From the NCBI RefSeq assembly GCF_007827455.1, contig NZ_VISM01000001.1:1961501-2025500 (forward strand): 64,000 nt of DNA, read 5' to 3'. Below the pieces are notes generated by a model. It saw only the letters and a list, made by a program, of their open reading frames with translations. It had not been told where the DNA came from and did no database searches. Positions 8,239-15,800 of the stretch are shown in pieces; within the stretch, counting starts at the first letter, position 1, and the number at the start of each line of letters is the position of its first letter. Source of the DNA: Lutibacter sp. Hel_I_33_5 (GTDB taxonomy: Bacteria; Bacteroidota; Bacteroidia; Flavobacteriales; Flavobacteriaceae). The translations under genes and the position numbers were made by a program.

Positions 8239-9579
8239 TTGATGAAATATATTCTACTTCTTTTGTTATTCCCTTTTATAACAAACGCACAACACACGGT
8301 AAAAGGAACTTTTAAATCTCCTAAACAATATCAAACAGCTTTATTATATAAGGTTGAAGGAGCAAGACAATTATATAAAGCGCATAGTCCTATTACATCT
8401 ATAAAAAACCCAATAATTCCTTCAAATCATATTGGTAGCTTCACCTTAAAAGTTCCAGAAAACTTAAAACCTGGAGCTTACAGAATATTTTATGATACAC
8501 AAAATAACGGGTATGTAGATTTTCTTTATAATAAAGAAGATGTTGTTTTTGAGTTTATTCAGAAAATAGAAGGAGAAATAAAATTTAAAGAATCTAAAGA
8601 AAATTTATTGTACACTAATTTTTTAGATGAAATAACTCCTGCTCAATATGTAACAGATTCCTTACAGCAAGTCTATTTAAAAACTCCTAAAAAAAGTATT
8701 GTAAAACAATATAAAAAGTCCTTAAAAAAAACAAAATCTATTCAAAATTCGTATTTAGAAAAATCTAAAGAAACAATGGCTTTAGACTTTATTAAAGCTT
8801 CTTTTAACCATAGATCAGCATTGCCTTTACCTGCAAATGAATTAGTTGAATATAATAAAAAGCATTATTTTGATAACATAGATTTTACGAATCAAAATTT
8901 ACTAAATTCTTCTTTTGTTATAGAACGAGTTGCTAACTATATAAATACTTATAAAACTGAAGGGAAATCATCGTTACCACTTATAAAAACAGCTTTAGAT
9001 AAAATTAATGATACTGCTTTTAAAAGTGGTATTGTCATGTATTTTATATCTCAATATGCACATTTAAAAGATGCGGAAATTGTTAATGAATTGTTTGAAA
9101 ATTACTTTGATAAGCTGCCTAAAGAACATCAAGATGCAAGCTTTAAAGAAAAAATGAAAGAGCAAATAAAGGTTGCTTATAATGTTGTTGCACCAGATTT
9201 TTCTTGGAAAGATGGTAAAAAAACTAGTAAACTTTCAGAATTAAAAGATGGAGAAAACTACATCCTAGTTTTTTATAGTACAGGGTGTTCTCATTGTGTA
9301 AGAGAAATTCCACAATTATATACATTTATGAAGCAATATAACAACATAAAAGTTGTTGCTTTTGCTATGGAAAAAGATGAATATGATTGGTTAAATTTTA
9401 AGGCTGATTTAGAAGATTGGCATCACGCAATTGGTTTAGGAAAGTGGGAAAATAAAACAGCTAGAACATACCAGGTTCACTCCACTCCAACCTATTACAT
9501 TTTAGACAAAGACAAAAAATTTATTGATTTTCCAGATAGCTTAAAAGATTTAAAAAAGGGAATAAAAGCCTTGAATTAA
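8239..9579 (+). CDS. Thioredoxin-like (TlpA-type) exported protein
   Basis: 446 residues with a signal peptide (MKYILLLLLFPFITNAQ). It has an N-terminal beta domain of the DUF4369 kind (HTVKGTFKSPKQYQTALLYK), a helical middle and a C-terminal thioredoxin fold (about 315-446). The redox motif is CSHC in FYSTGCSHCVREIPQLY, and the cis-Pro loop is STPTYYIL. The Bacteroidota TlpA-like proteins of this layout are periplasmic thiol-disulfide reductases. A TAnnTTTG box (TATTTTTG, 8196-8203) lies 35 bases upstream. The next codon after the initial ATG is also ATG, so the exact start could shift by one residue. Converges with yraN, overlapping by four bases. Confidence 0.85.
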   Translation: MMKYILLLLLFPFITNAQHTVKGTFKSPKQYQTALLYKVEGARQLYKAHSPITSIKNPIIPSNHIGSFTLKVPENLKPGAYRIFYDTQNNGYVDFLYNKEDVVFEFIQKIEGEIKFKESKENLLYTNFLDEITPAQYVTDSLQQVYLKTPKKSIVKQYKKSLKKTKSIQNSYLEKSKETMALDFIKASFNHRSALPLPANELVEYNKKHYFDNIDFTNQNLLNSSFVIERVANYINTYKTEGKSSLPLIKTALDKINDTAFKSGIVMYFISQYAHLKDAEIVNELFENYFDKLPKEHQDASFKEKMKEQIKVAYNVVAPDFSWKDGKKTSKLSELKDGENYILVFYSTGCSHCVREIPQLYTFMKQYNNIKVVAFAMEKDEYDWLNFKADLEDWHHAIGLGKWENKTARTYQVHSTPTYYILDKDKKFIDFPDSLKDLKKGIKALN

Positions 9580-9935
9580 AAATGCAAAAAAGCATCTTTT
9601 AAGTGCTCAATTTTTGATGTATTATTTTGATAAATGATCCCAATAATATCAAACCGTACTTCTACATCTAAATCTTTTTCTATCACATAATAATCGATTG
9701 CAGAAAGTAATAATTTTATTTTCTTTGGATTGACAAAATCTTGTGGATTCCCAAAATAATCGGTACTTCTTGTTTTAACCTCAACAACAGCTAAGATATC
9801 TTCTTTCTGAGCGATTATATCTACCTCTGCTTTTTGATAACGGTAATTTTTCTCAAGAATAAGATATCCTTCTTCAATTAGAAAATCAATAGCTAATTGC
9901 TCTCCTTTTTTGCCAAGTTCATTGTGGTCTGCCAT
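9576..9935 (-). CDS. YraN/UPF0102 family putative endonuclease
   Basis: 119 residues with the UPF0102 pattern. It starts GKKGEQLAIDFLIEEGYLILEKNYRY and has the nuclease-like core AEVDIIAQKEDILAVVEVKTR (D, E and K of a PD-(D/E)xK fold). The tail has the conserved KIKLLLSAIDYYV helix. Predicted Holliday-junction-resolvase-like nuclease of unknown biological role. Its ATG overlaps the stop of the LD-carboxypeptidase gene by one base, so the two are probably translationally coupled. Confidence 0.9.
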   Translation of the reverse strand: MADHNELGKKGEQLAIDFLIEEGYLILEKNYRYQKAEVDIIAQKEDILAVVEVKTRSTDYFGNPQDFVNPKKIKLLLSAIDYYVIEKDLDVEVRFDIIGIIYQNNTSKIEHLKDAFLHF

Positions 9936-10909
9936 TATTCAAAAACTACTGAAGACTGATTACTGCTAACGGCCAACTTAATACTTCTTCCTAAAATCAT
10001 AGCTCTATTATCCGATTCGTGCCCCGCAGGAAAATCAAATAATACTGGAATGTCTTTAGGTACAACATCTAAAATTAATTGCTGAATAGAACTTCCCCAA
10101 GGTGTTGAGTTTTTCTTCACTTTTGTCATATCACCGACAATAACGGCTTTTACTTTCGTAAAATATGCTGCACGTTTTAAACTTTGTAACATTCTATCAA
10201 TAGAATATTTATATTCTCCAATTTCTTCAATAAACAAAATTTTTCCTTCAGTAGAAATCTGACTTTTAGAACCCAACATCGAGGCTAAAATTGCAATATT
10301 ACCACCCACTAATTGCCCGTTTACATTTCCGTTTCTATTGTATTTTGAGGAAGGAATTGTGTAAGATAAATTATCTCCAAAAAGTGCTTTCTTGTATGTA
10401 GCAATTGTTTTAATAATTTCTTCAGGTTTTTCTTCTAAACTAGTTGGCATCATTCCATGAATAGTTTCTACACCTAAATTATGAATATGGTTGTGAAATG
10501 CAGTAATATCAGAATATCCAATAATCCATTTCGGGTTTTTTAAAAATTGGGTAAAATCTAGTTTGTCTAAAATTCGTACAGAACCATATCCCCCACGAGC
10601 AGCCCAAATTGCTTTTATGTTTGGATTGTCTAAAGCTTTTTGAAAATCTTCGCAACGTTCATCATCTGTTCCTGCAAAATGATGCGCTTGAGTAAATAAA
10701 TTCTTTCCTAAAACAACTTTTAAACCCCAACTTTCTGCTAATTTTTTTGCCTTAGCAATTACATCTTTTCTATTTTTTAAAATTCCAGCAGGCGCAACAA
10801 TAGCAATAGTATCTCCTTCTTGTAAATATGCCGGAGTAATTAATTTTATAGGTTTAGTTTGTGCTGTTAAAGAAGCACTAATCATCAATAAGAAAAGTAT
10901 TTTTTTCAT
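9935..10909 (-). CDS. LD-carboxypeptidase (S66 family), exported
   Basis: 324 residues with a signal peptide (MKKILFLLMISASLTAQ), so periplasmic rather than cytosolic. The S66 signatures are present: IVAPAG near the start of the domain, the nucleophile Ser in GYSDITAFH, the Glu in FIEEIGEYKYSIDRM and the His in FPAGHESDNRAM. It cleaves the terminal D-Ala from murein tetrapeptides during peptidoglycan recycling (family knowledge). Followed directly by yraN on the same strand. Confidence 0.9.
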   Translation of the reverse strand: MKKILFLLMISASLTAQTKPIKLITPAYLQEGDTIAIVAPAGILKNRKDVIAKAKKLAESWGLKVVLGKNLFTQAHHFAGTDDERCEDFQKALDNPNIKAIWAARGGYGSVRILDKLDFTQFLKNPKWIIGYSDITAFHNHIHNLGVETIHGMMPTSLEEKPEEIIKTIATYKKALFGDNLSYTIPSSKYNRNGNVNGQLVGGNIAILASMLGSKSQISTEGKILFIEEIGEYKYSIDRMLQSLKRAAYFTKVKAVIVGDMTKVKKNSTPWGSSIQQLILDVVPKDIPVLFDFPAGHESDNRAMILGRSIKLAVSSNQSSVVFE

Positions 10910-11001
10910 AATTCTGGCTTAAATCTTTTGGAATAGCAATCTAAAAATCTATTAATTGTAAATGTATTTAATTTCAATCAGTTTAAAAAATTGCTTTTTT
11001 G

Positions 11002-11009
11002 TACTTTTG
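11002..11009 (+). promoter_or_regulatory. Promoter -7 box TACTTTTG for metG
   Basis: Exact match to TAnnTTTG, 26 bases before the metG ATG at 11036. No TTG sits at the standard distance. Confidence 0.5.
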
Positions 11010-11035
11010 TCAACCAAAAATCAGTCCAAAAGAAC

Positions 11036-13105
11036 ATGAGTTCACCGAAAAGATATACAATTACAGCCGCATTACCTTATACAAATGGTCCAATTCATAT
11101 TGGGCACTTAGCTGGAGTGTACGTTCCTGCAGATATTTATGCACGTTTTTTACGTTTAACAAGTAAAGATGTTGCCTACATCTGTGGTTCGGATGAACAC
11201 GGTGTTGCCATACCAATGCGTGCTAAAAAAGAAGGTATTTCTCCACAAGATATTATTGATAAATACCATGGAATGATTAAAAAATCCTTTGCAGAATTTG
11301 GTATTTCTTTTGATAATTATTCACGTACATCTGCAGAAATTCATCATGAAACAGCATCAGAGTTTTTTACAAAAATGTACAATGATGGTGAGTTTGTAGA
11401 AGAAGTTACGGCTCAATTGTATGATGCTGAAGCAAATCAGTTTTTAGCAGATCGATTTGTAGTTGGAACTTGTCCTAAATGTAATTTTGAAGAAAGTTAT
11501 GGAGATCAATGTGAAAATTGTGGAACTTCTCATAACGCTACCGATTTAATCAATCCAAAATCTGCTATTACTGGAAATGTTCCATCAATAAAAGAAACAA
11601 AACACTGGTTTTTACCCTTGGATAAACACGAAGATTTTTTACGTGAATGGATTTTAGAAGGGCATAAAAAAGATTGGAAACCGAATGTGTACGGACAAGT
11701 TAAAAGTTGGGTTGAAGACGGTTTAAGACCAAGAGCAGTAACTAGAGATTTAGATTGGGGAATTCCTGTTCCTGTTGAAGGAGCTGAAGGAAAAGTATTA
11801 TATGTTTGGTTTGACGCGCCTATTGGATATATTTCATCAACTAAAGAATGGGCAGCAAGGGAAGGTAAAAACTGGGAAGATTATTGGAAAAAAGAGGATA
11901 CAAAGTTGGTTCATTTTATAGGGAAAGACAATATTGTTTTTCACTGTATTATTTTTCCATCGATGTTAAAAGCGCATGGCGATTATATCTTACCAGAAAA
12001 CGTTCCAGCAAACGAATTCTTAAATTTAGAAGGAAATAAATTATCAACATCTAAAAATTGGGCAGTTTGGTTGCATGAGTATTTGGAGGAATTTCCAAAT
12101 CAGCAAGATGTATTACGTTATACCTTAACGGCAAATGCTCCTGAAAGCAAGGATAATGATTTTACTTGGAAAGATTTTCAAGCAAAAAACAACAATGAAT
12201 TAGTTGCTATTTTTGGTAATTTTATCAATAGAGTAGTTGTATTAACAAATAAATATTATTCAGGAATTGTTCCAACTCCTAATGATTTTACTGAAGTTGA
12301 TGAAGATGTTTTAGTGGCTGTAAAAGAGTTCCCAAATGTCATAGCTAAATCTATTGAACGTTACAGATTTAGAGAAGCAAGTCAAGAATTAATGAATCTT
12401 GCAAGACTTGGAAACAAATATTTAGCAGACGAAGAACCTTGGAAAGTAATTAAAGTTGATGAAGAACGAGTTAAAACAATTATGTATGTTGCTTTGCAAA
12501 TTTCTGCTGCTTTAGCAGTAGTTTCTGAGCCTTTTTTACCCTTTACTTCAGATAAGTTAAAATCAATCCTTAACCTGTCACCTCGAGCGCAGTCGAGAGG
12601 TCTTAGGTGGAAAGACGTTTCTGAAAAAGCTGTTTTAATTCCAGCAGATCATCAATTAAACAAAGCAGAATTGTTGTTTTCTAAAATAGAAGACAAAACA
12701 ATTGAAGCTCAATTAGCGAAATTAGAAGCAACAAAATTAGCCAACGAACAAGAAAATAAAGTTGTAGAACCGCAAAAAGAAACCATAGAGTTTGATGATT
12801 TTACAAAACTAGATATTAGAGTTGGTACTATTTTAGAAGCAACTAAAGTTCCGAAAACTAAAAAGTTATTGCAATTAAAAGTAGATGTTGGAATTGATGT
12901 TAGAACCATTGTTTCTGGAATTGCAGAAAGTTTTTCTCCTGAAGAAATTATCGGACAACAAGTAACAGTTTTATGTAATTTAGCTCCGAGAAAATTACGT
13001 GGTGTAGAAAGTCAAGGAATGATTTTAATGACCGATACTCCTGATGGAAAATTAGCTTTTGTTGAGCCTCAACAAGCTATTAGGAATGGAGAACAAATAA
13101 GTTAA
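11036..13105 (+). CDS. metG: Methionyl-tRNA synthetase with palindrome-derived insert
   Basis: 689 residues; the ATG at 11036 is chosen over the in-frame TTG at 10991 because the conserved protein begins [20 protein letters not shown]. The class I HIGH motif (HIGH, about residue 21), the four-Cys zinc knuckle (CPKC...CENC), and the KMSKS-like LSTSKNW motif are present. The C-terminal EMAP/Trbp111 tRNA-binding domain ([20 protein letters not shown] to the end) is fused. Between the anticodon-binding domain and this tail, residues [10 protein letters not shown] come from a palindromic repeat (12577-12603) inserted in frame. Ends just before a perfect terminator. Confidence 0.95.
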   Translation: MSSPKRYTITAALPYTNGPIHIGHLAGVYVPADIYARFLRLTSKDVAYICGSDEHGVAIPMRAKKEGISPQDIIDKYHGMIKKSFAEFGISFDNYSRTSAEIHHETASEFFTKMYNDGEFVEEVTAQLYDAEANQFLADRFVVGTCPKCNFEESYGDQCENCGTSHNATDLINPKSAITGNVPSIKETKHWFLPLDKHEDFLREWILEGHKKDWKPNVYGQVKSWVEDGLRPRAVTRDLDWGIPVPVEGAEGKVLYVWFDAPIGYISSTKEWAAREGKNWEDYWKKEDTKLVHFIGKDNIVFHCIIFPSMLKAHGDYILPENVPANEFLNLEGNKLSTSKNWAVWLHEYLEEFPNQQDVLRYTLTANAPESKDNDFTWKDFQAKNNNELVAIFGNFINRVVVLTNKYYSGIVPTPNDFTEVDEDVLVAVKEFPNVIAKSIERYRFREASQELMNLARLGNKYLADEEPWKVIKVDEERVKTIMYVALQISAALAVVSEPFLPFTSDKLKSILNLSPRAQSRGLRWKDVSEKAVLIPADHQLNKAELLFSKIEDKTIEAQLAKLEATKLANEQENKVVEPQKETIEFDDFTKLDIRVGTILEATKVPKTKKLLQLKVDVGIDVRTIVSGIAESFSPEEIIGQQVTVLCNLAPRKLRGVESQGMILMTDTPDGKLAFVEPQQAIRNGEQIS
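12577..12603 (+). repeat. Palindromic element R1, copy 1 (inside metG)
   Basis: Starts GTCACCTCGAGCGCAGTCG and ends AGAGGTCT; CCTCGA and TCGAGAGG pair around GCGCAG. Translates in frame as roughly SPRAQSRG, and adds residues in a linker region of MetG. Same family as copies at 49055, 50929, 52764 and 58723. Confidence 0.85.
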
Positions 13106-13106
13106 A

Positions 13107-13130
13107 AAAAGCCGCTAATTAGCGGCTTTT
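13107..13130. terminator. Perfect palindromic terminator between metG and ssb
   Basis: A 24-base perfect palindrome (12-bp arms AAAAGCCGCTAA / TTAGCGGCTTTT). It has T/A tracts at both ends, so it serves metG and the converging ssb gene. Confidence 0.85.
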
Positions 13131-13150
13131 CATCACAGCAATATTCCCAC

Positions 13151-13486
13151 TTATTTATTACCCAGCATCAAAAGTTCATTACAAACTACCTCAGTAACAT
13201 ATCTCTTTTCTCCTTCTTTAGTTTCATAAGATCTAGAAGTTAATTTTCCTTCAATAGCAACTTCATTTCCTTTTTCTAGATATTTTTCTATGATTTCTGC
13301 TGTTTTATTCCAGGCAACTACATTGTGCCATTGTGTGTCGGTTATTTTTTCACCTTGCGCATTTTTATAACTTTCATTTGTAGCAATAGAAAATTTTGCT
13401 AATTTTTTTCCACTCTCTAAAGTGATGATTTCTGGATTGTTTCCTAAGTTTCCAATTAACTGTACTTTGTTTCTTAACGTATTCAT
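13151..13486 (-). CDS. ssb: Single-stranded DNA-binding protein (short form)
   Basis: 111 residues forming just the OB fold: it begins MNTLRNKVQLIGNLGNNPEI and has WHNVVAWNKTAEIIEKYLEKGNEVAIEGKL. The acidic C-terminal tail (DDDIPF type) used to recruit partners is absent, so this is a short paralogue rather than the main replicative SSB. Such short forms are common in Flavobacteriia. It is transcribed divergently from the GNAT gene; the shared 161-base region carries a promoter and a palindrome. Confidence 0.9.
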   Translation of the reverse strand: MNTLRNKVQLIGNLGNNPEIITLESGKKLAKFSIATNESYKNAQGEKITDTQWHNVVAWNKTAEIIEKYLEKGNEVAIEGKLTSRSYETKEGEKRYVTEVVCNELLMLGNK

Positions 13487-13581
13487 AAGATAAGTTTTAA
13501 TGATTTATAAATTGTCAATTCGTTTTGACATTGCAAAGATGAAACATGATAAAAATTTAAAATGGTTGTTAAATACTTGTT

Positions 13582-13597
13582 TTCGTTTGTAAACGAA
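13582..13597. promoter_or_regulatory. Operator-like dyad TTCGTTT-GT-AAACGAA
   Basis: Two 7-bp arms separated by GT, immediately upstream of the TTG at 13600 of the GNAT promoter, in the region shared with divergent ssb. The position suits a dimeric regulator. No cognate regulator is evident nearby. Confidence 0.45.
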
Positions 13598-13599
13598 TG

Positions 13600-13628
13600 T
13601 TGTCGTTTAATTATTTTTAATATATTTG
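13600..13628 (+). promoter_or_regulatory. Promoter TTG-N18-TATATTTG for the GNAT gene
   Basis: TTG at 13600-13602 and TATATTTG at 13621-13628 fit the Bacteroidota consensus with an 18-base spacer; the ATG at 13648 follows 19 bases later. Confidence 0.7.
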
Positions 13629-13647
13629 TAATCAAATAGTTATAAAC

Positions 13648-14187
13648 ATGAAGTTTTATTTAGAAACAGAACGGTTAATTTTAAGAGAGGTCTTAGATAC
13701 AGATATTGAAGGAATGTTTACCTTAGATTCTAATGTTGAAGTACATAAATATTTAGGGAAAAAGCCGATAAAAAGTTTAGAACAAGCAAAAAAGAATCTC
13801 AATTTTATAAGACAACAATATCAAGAATTAGGAATTGGGCGTTTTGCCTGTATAGAAAAATCGACTGGAGATTTTATAGGTTGGTCTGGTTTAAAACTGA
13901 ATGTCGGAGAAAAAGAAGCACTAAACGGATTTACAGATTTTGTTGATATTGGTTATCGATTTATTCCTAAATATTGGGGAAAAGGATATGGATATGAATC
14001 TGCAAAAGCTTGTTTAGAATATGGTTTTACTACCATGAAATACAACACAATTTACGGAGCAGCAGATATAGAAAATATAGGTTCGAATAAAATTTTACAA
14101 AAAATAGGATTACAATTTGTCAACGAATTTGAATTTAAAGGGGTGGATGTGAATTGGTATGAACTTACTAAAGAAAACTATGAGTGA
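13648..14187 (+). CDS. GNAT family N-acetyltransferase (RimJ/RimL-like)
   Basis: 179 residues. Opening FYLETERLILREVLDTDIEGM is typical of the RimJ/RimL-type subfamily. The acetyl-CoA pyrophosphate loop is seen in YRFIPKYWGKGYGYESAKACLEYGF (about residues 105-130), and ENIGSNKILQKIGLQF is the C-terminal motif. The acceptor is unknown, possibly an amino group on a protein or small molecule. The next gene starts inside its final codons. Confidence 0.88.
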   Translation: MKFYLETERLILREVLDTDIEGMFTLDSNVEVHKYLGKKPIKSLEQAKKNLNFIRQQYQELGIGRFACIEKSTGDFIGWSGLKLNVGEKEALNGFTDFVDIGYRFIPKYWGKGYGYESAKACLEYGFTTMKYNTIYGAADIENIGSNKILQKIGLQFVNEFEFKGVDVNWYELTKENYE

Positions 14188-14533
14188 TAGAAAATGTTTA
14201 GAATGTTCGGATAAAGTTGTTGGCAGGATAGATAAAAAGTTCTGTTCAGATTATTGTAGAAATGCCTACAATAACAAAGTAAATAAAGAAAGTAAAAACT
14301 TAATTAGAAATACTAATAATAGGTTACGGAAAAACTATAAAATATTAACCGAATTAAATCCTTCTGGAAAAACAAAAGTATCTAGAAGGAAGCTATTTGA
14401 TCATGGTTTCGACTTCCAGTTTTTTACATCAATCTACACCACAAAAACAGGTAATGTATATTACTATATTTACGACCAAGGATATTTAATTCTAGAAAAC
14501 GAACTCTATTTATTAATTAAAAAAGACAATTAA
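14180..14533 (+). CDS. Small protein with Cys4 zinc-ribbon
   Basis: 117 residues from the ATG at 14180, which overlaps the GNAT stop by eight bases; an ATG at 14159 in the same frame is also possible. The N-terminus reads RKCLECSDKVVGRIDKKFCSDYCRNAYNN, with CxxC...CxxxC ligands that form a zinc finger like those seen in YacG or DUF2116-type proteins. The remainder is basic and ends in an aromatic, beta-rich segment (VYYYIYDQGYLILENELYLL). It could bind nucleic acid, but the family is not recognised. Coupled to the GNAT gene and followed directly by the GIDE-like gene. Confidence 0.75.
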   Translation: MSDRKCLECSDKVVGRIDKKFCSDYCRNAYNNKVNKESKNLIRNTNNRLRKNYKILTELNPSGKTKVSRRKLFDHGFDFQFFTSIYTTKTGNVYYYIYDQGYLILENELYLLIKKDN

Positions 14534-14534
14534 A

Positions 14535-15227
14535 TTGCTATTATTCCAAATTAATATTTCTGAATACTTATTTCCAATATTGATTATAAGTGTAATAATT
14601 ATCTGCGCAATTTTGTATTACTATTTCAGTAACAAGCAAGTTATTATTAGGGTATTAAAAAAGTTGCCAAAAAAATCTATTGGCAGTATAAGAACCAATG
14701 AGTTTACTAAAATTACAGGTAAAGCATTACATGTAAAAGAACCCCTGATTGCTCCTTATAGTAAAAGAAAATGTATTTTTTATACAATAAAAATTGAACA
14801 AGAAAAGAATAGTGGTAAAAGTTCATATTGGGATACAATTGTAAAAGAAGAAAAATTTCAAAACTTCTTTATTGAACAAAATGGAGATTATGTAATGGTT
14901 AAACCTATTGATTTTCCTAAAAATTTTAAAAGTCATTTAGTCATTGATAAAAATACATCATCAGGTACTTTTAATGACCCGAATCCGAAATTTAAAGCGT
15001 TATTAGATTATTATGACATTAAAAGTGAAGGTTTTCTTGGTTTCAATAAATCTTTGCGATTTACTGAAGCAATTATTGAAGTTGGTGAACAGATAACTGT
15101 AGCAGGAATTGCAAAATGGAAAAGTATAAAAGAACCTATAGAAGGATATTCTTATTCTAAAATTGCAGCCTTAGAAGCTTCTGATAAACAAAAAATTATT
15201 ATTACAGATTTACCCAATTTGGGATAA
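14535..15227 (+). CDS. Membrane protein with GIDE/MUL1-like domain
   Basis: 230 residues from a TTG at 14535, one base after the previous stop; no ATG is better placed before the N-terminal transmembrane helix (YLFPILIISVIIICAILYYYF). The soluble part has the features of the GIDE (MUL1-like) domain: KALHVKEPLIAPYSKRKCIFYTIKIE, a conserved W, an FFIEQNGDYVMVKP strand, and RFTEAIIEVGEQITVAGIAKW. In eukaryotes this domain is in mitochondrial E3 ligase MUL1; in bacteria it is fused to membrane anchors and its role is unknown. No RING finger is present. Confidence 0.75.
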   Translation: MLLFQINISEYLFPILIISVIIICAILYYYFSNKQVIIRVLKKLPKKSIGSIRTNEFTKITGKALHVKEPLIAPYSKRKCIFYTIKIEQEKNSGKSSYWDTIVKEEKFQNFFIEQNGDYVMVKPIDFPKNFKSHLVIDKNTSSGTFNDPNPKFKALLDYYDIKSEGFLGFNKSLRFTEAIIEVGEQITVAGIAKWKSIKEPIEGYSYSKIAALEASDKQKIIITDLPNLG

Positions 15228-15230
15228 AAA

Positions 15231-15695
15231 TTACCAAGTAGTTCCGCTTAATTTCATGGCAGCTTTTAATACATCTTTCTGACTAATTTGACCTATTAAT
15301 TTACCGTTTTCTACTACTGGAAAACGTCTTCTTCTAGAATTGATAAACTTATTTGCAGCATCAAAAACATTCATGTTTTTATCAATAGTATCAACTTTTG
15401 TATTCATGTTTTTACCAACCGTATTGTCACTATCCATTGGCATATTGTAGTATTTGCTATCAGAAATGTGCTTTATACAATCGGTTTCAGAAATTATTCC
15501 AACTAATTCATTCTTATCGTTTACAACAGGTCCACCAGAAATTTTGTTATTAATAAGCGTGCTAATTACATGATCTATAGGGTCTTCAGCTTTAAAAGTA
15601 ATCAGTTTTTTTGTCATATAATCAGACACTAAAATAGGTTCACTTTGTTTCCCTTGCGATGCGTCTCTTTTTCCTTGAAAGTTAATTATCCCCAT
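15231..15695 (-). CDS. CBS-domain pair protein
   Basis: 154 residues with two CBS motifs: SDYMTKKLITFKAEDPIDHV...GGPVVNDKNELVGIISETDC and NVFDAANKFINSRRRRFPVVENGKLIGQISQKDVL. CBS pairs bind adenine nucleotides and act as energy sensors. No catalytic domain is attached, so this is a stand-alone regulator. A perfect dyad (15713-15726) lies 17 bases upstream of its ATG. Confidence 0.88.
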   Translation of the reverse strand: MGIINFQGKRDASQGKQSEPILVSDYMTKKLITFKAEDPIDHVISTLINNKISGGPVVNDKNELVGIISETDCIKHISDSKYYNMPMDSDNTVGKNMNTKVDTIDKNMNVFDAANKFINSRRRRFPVVENGKLIGQISQKDVLKAAMKLSGTTW

Positions 15696-15712
15696 AATAT
15701 ATAGTTTTTATT

Positions 15713-15726
15713 GTAACTAAAGTTAC
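15713..15726. promoter_or_regulatory. Dyad GTAACT-AA-AGTTAC upstream of the CBS gene
   Basis: A perfect 6-bp inverted repeat with a two-base centre, just upstream of the CBS gene. On the reverse strand it contains TAACTTTA, close to a -7 box, so it could be an operator over a promoter. Confidence 0.35.
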
Positions 15727-15800
15727 TGATTTTAGGCTGTTTATAACAATGTTTGAAGTACTTTTTTTAAATTCATTACTTTTATATAAAATATTTACGA

